DNA from: Paenibacillus dendritiformis
GTDB lineage: Bacteria > Bacillota > Bacilli > Paenibacillales > Paenibacillaceae
Length of the DNA: 64,000 bases
NCBI RefSeq assembly: GCF_021654795.1
Contig: NZ_AP025344.1
Coordinates: 1,054,001-1,118,000 of the forward strand
Direction of reading: 5' to 3'
Part shown: positions 16,354 through 24,529 of the stretch, piece after piece
Layout of the letters: every line of letters begins with the position of its first letter
Numbering within the stretch: position 1 is the stretch's first letter
Position numbers and translations under genes: made by a program
Notes under the pieces: model-generated
What the model was told of the DNA's origin: nothing
The model's database searches: none
What the model saw: only the letters and a program-made list of their open reading frames with translations

Positions 16354-17058
16354 TTACAGCACCTCCGGTAAGACTGAACAAGCGGCTTCCAATGCTTTTA
16401 GCGCCTCTGGGATGCGCCATGCCGCCCGGTTGCGAGGGCCGATCGCGTTCGAGATCGACCGGATCTCGAATGCCGGCAAGCCGAACTGGCGGGCGGCCAC
16501 AGCGACGCCGTAGCCTTCCATCGCCTCGGCGGCGGCCCCGGGCACCCGCTGCGCGAGCATCGCCGCCGTCTCGGCCGTGCCTGTCACCGTGGACAGGGTC
16601 AGCACGGGGCCGGCGCATGCCTGCAGCCGAATGGCCTGCAGCGCTTGGCGGATACGCTCGGCTGTATCGGCATCGACCGGTATATAGGCCGAGCCGAAGC
16701 CCAGCTCGTCCACGCTGCAGAAGCCGTCGGGCGTCTCCGCCCCCAGGTCGGCCGCGATGATCGAGCTGGCGACCACGACGGAGCCGACCTCGGCCCGCTC
16801 CGGGAAGCCCCCCGCAATGCCGGCGCACACGGCGGCGCCGTAATCAGCGGCAGCAAGCTCCCGTGCGGTTCCCGCTGCCGCTGCGGCGGTGCCGACGCCG
16901 CCGACGATCACGTTGAAGCGGGCGTCTCCGCCCAACCCGCGCAGGACGGCATCCCGCTCGGCGGGGACGGACGTTACAATAAGGATGCGATGTCCCGTTC
17001 CCGCTATCTCGCTGCGGAGATGGGAAGCATCCACCTTTTCGTTATGATGTGAGCTCAT
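16354..17058 (-). CDS. mqnB: futalosine hydrolase
   Basis: A 234-residue nucleoside-phosphorylase-like enzyme that removes hypoxanthine from futalosine. The segments VTSVPAERDAVLRGL, CAGIAGGFP and AAAEAMEGYGVAVAA (with the catalytic-region glutamates), then IRSISNAIGPR are the conserved blocks of MqnB. The ATG at 17058 follows AAGGAG at 11 bases; in-frame starts further upstream would add 18 residues without a ribosome binding site. It precedes mqnD by 2 bases, which makes the pathway assignment secure. Confidence 0.92.
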   Translation of the reverse strand: MSSHHNEKVDASHLRSEIAGTGHRILIVTSVPAERDAVLRGLGGDARFNVIVGGVGTAAAAAGTARELAAADYGAAVCAGIAGGFPERAEVGSVVVASSIIAADLGAETPDGFCSVDELGFGSAYIPVDADTAERIRQALQAIRLQACAGPVLTLSTVTGTAETAAMLAQRVPGAAAEAMEGYGVAVAARQFGLPAFEIRSISNAIGPRNRAAWRIPEALKALEAACSVLPEVL

Positions 17059-17246
17059 ATGAACCGACTCTCCTTGCATGTAGTTCCAGCCGGAACGTTG
17101 TCCTGCCTCCACGTTATCCGGTTCCCGCCCGGAAGTAAAGGGAGGCCGGACATGATTTTAGACGTAGGGTAACCCTGCATCTAGGGATATGTTTATAGTA
17201 GCATATGAAGACGGCGGTGTGCATCGCATAAAAAATGCCCTGAAAC

Positions 17247-17858
17247 CTACTGGTTTCGAAGGCGGTTGATCTCTAATTCATGTTGAGCGGTTTTATGATA
17301 GGTGAATTCGATATCTTTGGTCAAGGAATCGATTTTATGAGAAATGATATGAAGCATGGAGCGGATATCGCTTGGCTGTGACTGCTCTATTTGGGACAGA
17401 GAAGCATTTGCTTGCTTAACCTCCATTTCTAGAGCATCCAGTCGCGAGTCCATCGTGTCAAGGCGTTGTTCAACCTGATCGAACCGGTTGTCCATGTTAC
17501 CTAGACGTTGTTCGACTTTATCGAGGCGCTGCTCAACTTGAACGAATGTTTTGTCCATTTTATCGAGACGTTTTTCGACATTCCCGAGGCGTTGATCGAC
17601 TTCATCGAATCTTTTGTCCATCTCGGTGAGGCGTTGATCGACTTCATCGAATCTTTTGTCCATCTCGGTGAGGCGTTGATCGACTTCATCGAACCTCTTG
17701 TCCATCTCGGTGAGGCGTTGATCGACTTCATCGAATCTCTTATCCATCTTGTCGAGGCGCTGCTCAACCTGATCGAACCTCATGTCCATCTTGTCGATCC
17801 GCCCGTTCAGACCTTGCAGTTCCCGAACAATCGTGTGAAGAAGCTGCTCGCTCATCAT
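17247..17858 (-). CDS. coiled-coil protein with 14-residue repeats
   Basis: A 203-residue protein made almost wholly of heptads, with tandem 14-residue units of the form RFDEVDQRLTEMDK (residues about 25-135), typical of a long parallel coiled coil. Three of the units are near-identical 42-bp DNA repeats (about 17592-17750). The C-terminal 60 residues (PSDIRSMLHIISHKIDSLTK) are less repetitive and end NRLRNQ. There is no signal peptide or membrane segment. AAAGGAC lies just before the ATG at 17858. The function is unknown; such proteins act as spacers or scaffolds. The DNA repeats should make copy number unstable. Confidence 0.8.
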   Translation of the reverse strand: MMSEQLLHTIVRELQGLNGRIDKMDMRFDQVEQRLDKMDKRFDEVDQRLTEMDKRFDEVDQRLTEMDKRFDEVDQRLTEMDKRFDEVDQRLGNVEKRLDKMDKTFVQVEQRLDKVEQRLGNMDNRFDQVEQRLDTMDSRLDALEMEVKQANASLSQIEQSQPSDIRSMLHIISHKIDSLTKDIEFTYHKTAQHELEINRLRNQ

Positions 17859-17879
17859 AACCGTCCTTTCCCAGAGCAT

Positions 17880-18211
17880 GATTTTATTTTACCACAGCTG
17901 CTGTCGATTTGGGGCGATGCGGCATCGCTCCGGACATATCTTCTAGGTTGAGCGGCAAGATCTTTCTGATTCAAGGGGATAACCTGTCGAACAGTGTTTT
18001 TCCTGAACCGGGGGGAGAATGGTGCTAAGGTTGCTCAGATGGAAGAATGAAGCGAGGATTGCTCAGGTGGAGGAACGGGCAAAGGGCAAAGGATGAAGCA
18101 TATGGCGCATGTGGCTTCCGCTGAAGGCGCGTCCCGAGTGATGCGTTTCCCTGCAGCCATCCGCTTGAGGTACAATAAAGCTGTTCCACTCGCGCAGGCG
18201 AGGAAGGCTCA
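17880..18211. other. intergenic region without recognised features
   Basis: About 330 bases between divergent genes. I see only a loose repetition of GGTTGCTCAGATGGAAGAA-like sequence near 18030-18080 and no gene. Confidence 0.35.
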
Positions 18212-18235
18212 ATGGAGACAAGGAGATGTTCGGCT

Positions 18236-19000
18236 ATGGGAGTACAGTGGCGCGAGAAGCATTACATACATTCGGACAATTGTGATTATAAGAAACAGTG
18301 CAAGCTGTCGGCGCTGCTCGAATGGATGCAACGGGCGGGAGATGCGCAGCTTGGGCACTACGGGGTATCGTTGGACGAGATGATCCGGCAGGGCATGGCC
18401 TGGATGCTGGTTACGATCGATCTGGAATGGAAAAGGCTTCCCGTCTACGGCGAGACAATTGAGATTGTGACATGGAACCGGGGGGCCACCGGCGTTCAGT
18501 GGCAGCGCGACTTCCGCATTTTTGGCCCGGATGGCGCGGACTGGATAGCGCAGGCCCGGACCTCATGGGTGCTGGTCGATCTGAACAAGCGCCGCATTCT
18601 TCGCGCATCGGCCTGTCCTTACGACCTGCCGGCGCATCCCGATGATTGCGTCGGCGGCATGCCGCGCAAGGTCGAGGTTCCGGACGGCCTGAACCGGGAG
18701 CATGCCTATGATATGACGGTGCGGTTAAGCAGCATCGACATGAACGGGCATCTGAATAATGCGCGTTTTGGCGATATTTGCCTCGATGCGCTGCAGCCGG
18801 AGGAACTGGAACGTGGGCTGTCCCGCTTCCGCATCACGTATCACCGGGAGGCCGTCTTGAACGACAAGATAGCGGTCATCCGCTCCGCATGGCAGGAGGG
18901 GCATTGCTTCATCAGCGGGGTAACCGAGGAAGGCTCGGCGTATTTCGATGCGATGCTTGCAGCGGATCGGGGCGAAATGCAGAGGAGTGACGGGAAATAG
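18236..19000 (+). CDS. acyl-ACP thioesterase (FatA/FatB type)
   Basis: A 254-residue double-hotdog thioesterase that releases free fatty acids from acyl-ACP. The second hotdog carries the catalytic pattern DMNGHLNNARFGD (DxNxHxNN), and the first has the matching region YIHSDNCDYKKQCKLSALLE. ATG at 18236 has AAGGAG 10 bases upstream; an in-frame ATG at 18212 with GAGGAAGG upstream would add eight residues and cannot be excluded. It is monocistronic. In Firmicutes such enzymes adjust fatty-acid pools; chain-length preference is not readable. Confidence 0.88.
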   Translation: MGVQWREKHYIHSDNCDYKKQCKLSALLEWMQRAGDAQLGHYGVSLDEMIRQGMAWMLVTIDLEWKRLPVYGETIEIVTWNRGATGVQWQRDFRIFGPDGADWIAQARTSWVLVDLNKRRILRASACPYDLPAHPDDCVGGMPRKVEVPDGLNREHAYDMTVRLSSIDMNGHLNNARFGDICLDALQPEELERGLSRFRITYHREAVLNDKIAVIRSAWQEGHCFISGVTEEGSAYFDAMLAADRGEMQRSDGK

Positions 19001-19221
19001 CAGCAACGGACAGGAGCGACACGGGCTCCTATTCTCTTTTTTTATCCAGGAAAGAAGACGCTGGTCAAAGAGGCTGTAAAAATAAGGTTTGTGGGTAAAA
19101 CGTCCTATATGGTAACATTTACACGGTTTACTGAACCCAAGAAGGCAGGAAGGGGGAAACGGATTCCGGAACCCCGGTACCCCGCAGGGACATTCATCAG
19201 AAGAGAATGGGAGCAGAGAGA

Positions 19222-20373
19222 ATGAGAAAGAGAGCAATCATGGCAGTACTGGGGGCCGCCTTCCTCGCGGCGGTCTTGGGCCAGCAGGGCGAGACACAAG
19301 CCGCGGGGCGCAACGTCGGGTATATGGATACGGCGGCGAACCGCACCTTCGTGCCGATCCGTTACTTGAGCGAGCAACTGAAGTACCAGGTGAAATGGGA
19401 CAAGGCTGCCCGGCGCATCGATGTGCGCGCGAATGAGGACACGTTATCCTTGACGATCGGGAGCAAGAAGGCCCGGGTGAATAACGCGGTGAAGCAGATG
19501 GATGCGGCGCCCTTTGTCGAGGGAGGGACGACCTATGTGCCGATTCGCTTCGTCGGAGAAGCGATGAAGCTCCAGATGAAATGGGACAAGGCGGCCTCCG
19601 CGCTCGTGTTCGATACGGACAAGGGGACACAGAAGCTGCCGGTCGTCTCCATGGACCGGTTGAACCAAGCCGCTGCTCCCCTGGAACAAAAGGAGAAAAC
19701 ATTCACCGTCGGCAAGAAGCGGATGTCGGCTTCGATCGTGGAGGTCGATCTGCTTCATCCGAAAATCCGGATCGATGTGGCGGTGGCGGGAGGCAAGATT
19801 GGCTCCGTGGATAGCCTGAAGCTTATGGCGGATGCCAGCAAGGCGGCGGTGGCGATGAATGGGACGTTTTTCGATGCGTATACGAAATCGAGCTATAAGC
19901 CCCCGTACGGCCATATCGTGAAAAAGGGCGAGCTGGTGCATCCAAGTCCAGCCGACCGCCGAACCGTGCTCGTGTTCACGAAGGACAATGAGGTGGAGTT
20001 CGTGAAGGGCAAGGACTTCCCGCAGCGCTTCGAGGCAGGCGGCGTGGAAGGGGCGCTTCAGGCGGGACCGTGCCTGGTGACGAACGGTCAGGTCAGCGTC
20101 GATCCGGTGCCGGAGGGCTTCAAGGATCCGAAAATATTGACGAACAGCGGCGCGCGCAGCGCTGTCGGCGTAACAGCGGATCATAAGCTTATTCTGCTGA
20201 CGACGCCCGGGGCCACGATTCCGGAGCTCGCACAGATGATGAAGCAGGCCGGTGCGCAGCATGCGATGAATCTGGATGGCGGGGCATCGAGCGGGCTGTA
20301 TTACAAAGGCAAATATATCACCTCTCCTGGCCGGGAGATCAGCAACGCGCTGCTCGTCCATTACGGCAACTGA
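19222..20373 (+). CDS. secreted stalk-domain/phosphodiester glycosidase protein
   Basis: A 383-residue exported protein. It has a signal peptide (MRKRAIMAVLGAAFLAAVLG, cleaved after about QAA), a copper-amine-oxidase-like 'stalk' domain (residues about 30-140, two FVPIRYLSEQL/YVPIRFVGEAM repeats) and a C-terminal NAGPA-type phosphodiester glycosidase domain (about 160-383). The latter shows the family blocks VAMNGTFFDAY, GGVEGALQAGPCLV and MNLDGGASSGL. Paenibacillus makes many stalk proteins that sit on the surface; the glycosidase domain probably acts on cell-wall or extracellular glycans. Start ATG at 19222 (GGGAGC upstream); an ATG at 19207 is the alternative. Confidence 0.88.
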   Translation: MRKRAIMAVLGAAFLAAVLGQQGETQAAGRNVGYMDTAANRTFVPIRYLSEQLKYQVKWDKAARRIDVRANEDTLSLTIGSKKARVNNAVKQMDAAPFVEGGTTYVPIRFVGEAMKLQMKWDKAASALVFDTDKGTQKLPVVSMDRLNQAAAPLEQKEKTFTVGKKRMSASIVEVDLLHPKIRIDVAVAGGKIGSVDSLKLMADASKAAVAMNGTFFDAYTKSSYKPPYGHIVKKGELVHPSPADRRTVLVFTKDNEVEFVKGKDFPQRFEAGGVEGALQAGPCLVTNGQVSVDPVPEGFKDPKILTNSGARSAVGVTADHKLILLTTPGATIPELAQMMKQAGAQHAMNLDGGASSGLYYKGKYITSPGREISNALLVHYGN

Positions 20374-20436
20374 AAATAAGCGGGAGGCATGAACGCAGGG
20401 ATGGATTCCTAGATCCTGCTGCCGGATCGAACCAGA

Positions 20437-20470
20437 CAAGGCCCGCGCCGGCAAGCGGGCGCGGGCCTTG
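20437..20470. terminator. bidirectional terminator
   Basis: A 13-bp GC-rich stem (CAAGGCCCGCGCC with GGCGCGGGCCTTG) between two convergent genes. Confidence 0.8.
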
Positions 20471-20477
20471 CTGTGTG

Positions 20478-21575
20478 CTAGGAAGCGGTCGTCACGAATA
20501 TGCCGAGCGGCGTATTCGATTCTCCGGCGGTCATGAGGGAGAAGGTGAAGGTGGACAGGCCTTCCGGGGCTTCATATTCGGCGATCCGGCATGCATCCTT
20601 GTTCGTCGGCAGCGCCGGAATTCGGAACACTTCCCCGCCGTGCCGAACGGCGCCGGCATATTTCCCCCCGCGCGGGTTCACCCAAATGTGGACCTGGGCC
20701 GGAGCGCCCGTCTCGTTCCGTATCGGAAGGCTCACCGTGTACACCGCGCCGAATTGGGCGATATTGTTCACCGCTCCGGTGCCGCTGAGCGGATCGCTGC
20801 TGCCGGCCGTGAACAGGAGGTCGGCGGGCGGGCTGCCGCCGAATTGGCGCGATTTCGCCAAGGCGCGATAGTTATGCGTCGTCCCGCCGACCTCGTATTC
20901 CGGCATAAGCGCCAACGTCTCCGAGAACGGCCAGCTGCCGCGTGGATGCGGCTGCCCGGCGGCAGACAGCGGCTCCGATAGGATCGTTCTCAGATCGGCA
21001 TCGGCACGGCGGCTGGCCACGGTCCGCAAGACATAATGCAGCGGCCCCTCTCCTGTGCTGCGGCAGACAGTAAATTCATAGATGAAGCCGATAAGATGGC
21101 CTTGCGGCACCTCCCGGGCTTCGATCAGGCCGGCCTCCCGCGCCAACGGCCGGCAATCGGCCGCAGCATGGTCTTCCATCGTCCCGGCCAAGCAGGACGC
21201 GGCCAGACATTGGCCCGCTTCGACCAGTATGTTCGCGGACGCGTCCGCGATCCGCACCTCTCGCTTCATATCCCGAATCTCGATTGCGTTCGCTCCGGAT
21301 TGATTCTCCAGGGTCAGGCCCAACCGCAACGGCTGGCCGGTCTGATTGATATGCCAGCCCATCACCCGGTGCTTCACCTCATCCTCGCCGCTCTGGACCG
21401 CATCATGCCAGAGCGTTCCGCCCGCCTCGGGGAAGCTGGCGGCATCGAGCACCTCCGGATTATCGCTCAGCATCAGTCTGCGGCAGCTGCCCGGCGCAGC
21501 GGCTGCAACTTCTTGGAAGGGATAAGCCGCATCCATCTTACTTGCGGACAATTCAGGCTGCTTGCATCTCATCAT
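20478..21575 (-). CDS. uncharacterised 365-residue protein, probably beta-rich
   Basis: I do not recognise the family. The protein has no signal peptide or membrane segment. Alternating hydrophobic strands and Asn/Gly turns (for example MGWHINQTGQPLRLGLTLEN near residue 72 and YTVSLPIRNETGAPAQVHIW near residue 285) suggest two or more beta-sandwich domains, and the sequence recalls the non-stalk parts of Paenibacillus surface proteins. GGAGGCG lies 8 bases before the tandem ATGATG start. It shares the terminator at 20437-20470 with the convergent stalk-domain gene, but need not be functionally linked. Confidence 0.7.
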   Translation of the reverse strand: MMRCKQPELSASKMDAAYPFQEVAAAAPGSCRRLMLSDNPEVLDAASFPEAGGTLWHDAVQSGEDEVKHRVMGWHINQTGQPLRLGLTLENQSGANAIEIRDMKREVRIADASANILVEAGQCLAASCLAGTMEDHAAADCRPLAREAGLIEAREVPQGHLIGFIYEFTVCRSTGEGPLHYVLRTVASRRADADLRTILSEPLSAAGQPHPRGSWPFSETLALMPEYEVGGTTHNYRALAKSRQFGGSPPADLLFTAGSSDPLSGTGAVNNIAQFGAVYTVSLPIRNETGAPAQVHIWVNPRGGKYAGAVRHGGEVFRIPALPTNKDACRIAEYEAPEGLSTFTFSLMTAGESNTPLGIFVTTAS

Positions 21576-21776
21576 TAGGGGTTCGCCTCCATCTCCGTGA
21601 TTGGCGAAGAGCGCGAACGCGAATGGGAATTGGGTGAACCGGCGGCTTTTCCCGCCTTCAGCACGCCAATGTTCGCCTGGACATTCGCGCCTTCACTTTA
21701 TAAGGCAATTCGGAACCGTGATGTACAACCTGGGTGCATAAAATATTTTCACTCTCTGCTTGCTTGCGGGGCCGAA

Positions 21777-22613
21777 TCAGCGGTCCATCAGCTTCACCAG
21801 CTTGAATTCGGTCGAAGATTCGGGGGCCGGCGTGTAGATGCTGCAGCGCAGATCGGCGTCGCCCTGCACCTGCAGGGAAGTCAGGTGGAACAGCATCTTT
21901 CCCGCCCGGGCATGTCTGAATTCAATGACGACTTCCGGAGCGGTGCTTACCTGGCTCTGGTTCCATAACCGCTGGAAGTCCGGGTGAACCTCCTTCATCT
22001 CCTCCAGGAAGCGATCATACCAACCATCCTCTACGTACTGGCCGTAATACGCGCGGAATATCGACAGAAATCCTTTGACGAAATGCTCCCAGTTCACCGC
22101 CAGACTCTTGAATTCTTTGCGCGTGAACAGCAGGCGAATCATATTCCGCTCTTCCGGCGGGATGAGGGTGAAATCAAGGAAGACATGAGATGCCGCCTCG
22201 TTCCAGCCGACGATATGGCAGCGCCGATCCGACACGATTGTCGGGCAATGCCGCAGCTCCTGCAGAATCCGCTGCAGGGCGGGGCTGATCTGCGGCTCTT
22301 CCTCTTCCCGTACGGCGGGGCCTGCCCCTCCTTCCAAGGCGAGCGCATACAAATATTTGCGCTCGTCCACGGTCAGCTTCAACGCCTCCGCGACACGGTC
22401 CAGCACCGAAGCCGACACTTGAATATCCCGTCCTTGCTCGAGCCAGGTATACCATGTCGTGCTGACGCCCGCCAACTGGGCGACCTCCTCGCGGCGAAGC
22501 CCGGGGGTCCGGCGCCGGGTTCCTGCCGGAAGCCCTGCCGCTTGGGGAAGGATCTGAGCCCGCTTGGCGCGCAGGAACTCGGACAGCATTTGCAAACGGG
22601 TCGGTGAATTCAT
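21777..22613 (-). CDS. XRE regulator with MmyB/MltR-like ligand-binding domain
   Basis: A 278-residue repressor-like protein. Residues about 10-75 form an XRE helix-turn-helix with the hallmark of this group (RRRTPGLRREEVAQLAGVST, TWLEQGRDI). Residues about 105-275 are the PAS-like MmyB/MltR domain (RHCPTIVSDRRCHIVGWNEA, then EERNMIRLLFTR, HPDFQRLWNQSQV). Structures of this domain have been reported with a bound fatty acid. It is divergent from fabF with a 127-base gap, so lipid-responsive control of fabF is a reasonable inference. Confidence 0.9.
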   Translation of the reverse strand: MNSPTRLQMLSEFLRAKRAQILPQAAGLPAGTRRRTPGLRREEVAQLAGVSTTWYTWLEQGRDIQVSASVLDRVAEALKLTVDERKYLYALALEGGAGPAVREEEEPQISPALQRILQELRHCPTIVSDRRCHIVGWNEAASHVFLDFTLIPPEERNMIRLLFTRKEFKSLAVNWEHFVKGFLSIFRAYYGQYVEDGWYDRFLEEMKEVHPDFQRLWNQSQVSTAPEVVIEFRHARAGKMLFHLTSLQVQGDADLRCSIYTPAPESSTEFKLVKLMDR

Positions 22614-22740
22614 CGTAGCACCTCCCAGTGTCTAATCTGGTACTAATTATACTAGGATAAACAACAACTTGTAATAGGATAATTGCTATGACAAAATAAA
22701 TCCGACACGACAACCAGTACGGATGGAGGAGGACATAGAT

Positions 22741-23982
22741 ATGGAGAGAGTCGTCATTACAGGGATGGGAGCCATTACGCCGCTTGGTCAGGATACGGAT
22801 ACCCTATGGCAGGGGCTGATTCGCGGACAATCGGGAATCTCCGCCATCGATGCGTTCGATGCTTCCTCCTGCAAGGTTCGCATCGCGGGCCAGGTGCGGG
22901 ACTTCGATGCGGAAGCCCGCTTCGGGCGCAAGGAAGCGCGGCGGATGGACCGCTTCACCCAATTCGCCCTGGCGGCGGCCGAGGAGGCTTACCGCCAAGC
23001 GGAGCTCGACCGGTGGGCCGGGCTGGACGGCGAGCGGATGGGCGTCTATGTCGGATCGGGCATCGGCGGCATCCAGACGATGCTGCAGCAGCAGGCAATT
23101 CTGGGCGAACGGGGGCCGGATCGGGTCAGCCCGACGCTAGTGCCGATGATGATCGCGAATATGGCCGCTGCCCAGATCAGCATCCGTTACGGCGCGCTCG
23201 GGCCGTCGATGGCCCCCGTGACGGCATGCTCGATCGGGAATACGGCAATCGGGGAGGCGTTCCGCCTGATTCGGGCGGGCGGGGCGGATGTCGTCATCGC
23301 CGGCGGAACCGAGGCGGCCCTGACGGATTTGGCGTTGGCCAGCTTCGGCAACGCGACAGCCTTGTCCGCGCGCAATAACGAGCCGGAACGGGCGAGCCGC
23401 CCCTTCGATCGGGGGCGGGACGGATTCGTGATGGCGGAAGGCGCCGGCATCGTCATCCTGGAGTCGCTGACGCATGCGCTGCGCAGAGGGGCGCCGATTT
23501 TCGCGGAGGTTATCGGCTATGGAGCGAGCTCCGATGCGTATCATATGGTCGCTACCCATCCGGAGGGGCGCGGGGCGAGCCAGGCGATGAGAGCCGCGCT
23601 GCGGGAAGCGGGAATCGCGCCGGAGGAGGTGGGCGTCATCAGCGCCCATGCGACCAGCACCGAGGTGGGCGACCTGTCGGAGACGCGCGCGATTCGCGAT
23701 GTGTTCGGCGAGCATGCGTTCCGCATTCCGGTCACCGCCAACAAATCGATGCTCGGCCATATGCTGGGCGCGGCGGGCGGGGTCGAAGCGATCGCGCTCG
23801 TGAAGACGCTGAAGGAAGGCATCGTCCCGCCGACGATCAATCTGGAGGAGCCGGATCCGGCTTGCGACCTCGATTATGTTCCCTATACGGCCCGCCAGAG
23901 CGGGGCCCGTATCGGCATCTCGAATTCCTTCGGCTTCGGCGGGCATAATGCCGTCATCGCCTTGCAAGCTTACGAGGCGTAG
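22741..23982 (+). CDS. fabF: beta-ketoacyl-ACP synthase II
   Basis: A 413-residue KAS II that condenses malonyl-ACP with acyl-ACP in fatty-acid elongation. The Cys-His-His triad is complete: C163 (VTACSIGN), a His in SAHATSTEVGD (usually HGTST, here Ala replaces Gly) and a His in NKSMLGHMLGAAGG. The ending ISNSFGFGGHNAV is typical. The ATG at 22741 has GGAGGAGG 8 bases upstream; the frame opens 18 bases earlier. It stands apart from other fab genes, next to a lipid-sensor-like regulator, so it may be an accessory KAS that tunes acyl chains or serves a special lipid rather than the main FabF. Confidence 0.92.
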   Translation: MERVVITGMGAITPLGQDTDTLWQGLIRGQSGISAIDAFDASSCKVRIAGQVRDFDAEARFGRKEARRMDRFTQFALAAAEEAYRQAELDRWAGLDGERMGVYVGSGIGGIQTMLQQQAILGERGPDRVSPTLVPMMIANMAAAQISIRYGALGPSMAPVTACSIGNTAIGEAFRLIRAGGADVVIAGGTEAALTDLALASFGNATALSARNNEPERASRPFDRGRDGFVMAEGAGIVILESLTHALRRGAPIFAEVIGYGASSDAYHMVATHPEGRGASQAMRAALREAGIAPEEVGVISAHATSTEVGDLSETRAIRDVFGEHAFRIPVTANKSMLGHMLGAAGGVEAIALVKTLKEGIVPPTINLEEPDPACDLDYVPYTARQSGARIGISNSFGFGGHNAVIALQAYEA

Positions 23983-24085
23983 CGGCTGGCGGCCGAGCGT
24001 ATCGGCTCAGCCAACCGTTAGGGCATAAAGCGGCCGGTTGGCGGCTCCTGTCTGCGCGGTATGCGGAGTAATCAATACGATAAAG

Positions 24086-24128
24086 AGCGCATTCATTCCG
24101 GTTACCAATTGGGAATGGTGCGCTTTTT
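24086..24128 (+). terminator. intrinsic terminator after fabF
   Basis: AGCGCA..CATTCC pairs with GGAATG.TGCGCT, followed by TTTTT. Confidence 0.8.
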
Positions 24129-24529
24129 GGCCTCAACGCTCCACACGCCGGACAAGCTCGCTATTCCCCTTTCGGATCAATATGTTCAAGGGGCTGTGTG
24201 TGATGGATCGGGGTGATCGCGCTGCGGGAACCCAGGGATAGGTGCGCTGCCGGTTTCCCGTGATTTTCGGCCGGGAGAAGGAATTTCATTATTTTTGTAG
24301 AATAGGGTTGTCTATGGAGCGATGCCGCCACGCGTTAAGCGCGGGTGCGCAAGCCGCAGCATTGGTTATGGAAACATGGGACATGGGAACACATTCGGCA
24401 AGTGCAGAGTCCATTGGAGGCGATGGTGCCCCGGTGGACTTTTCGCATTGTGATAGTCCTGCGCGAGAACGATGCTGATCCGGCCCTGGAAGCGGCAGAG
24501 CGATTTTATTCGAGAAATGAGGTACTTTC
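24129..24529. other. intergenic region upstream of the ABC exporter
   Basis: About 400 bases with short open frames but no supported gene. A TAGAAT box near 24297 could be part of a promoter for the exporter gene. Confidence 0.3.
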
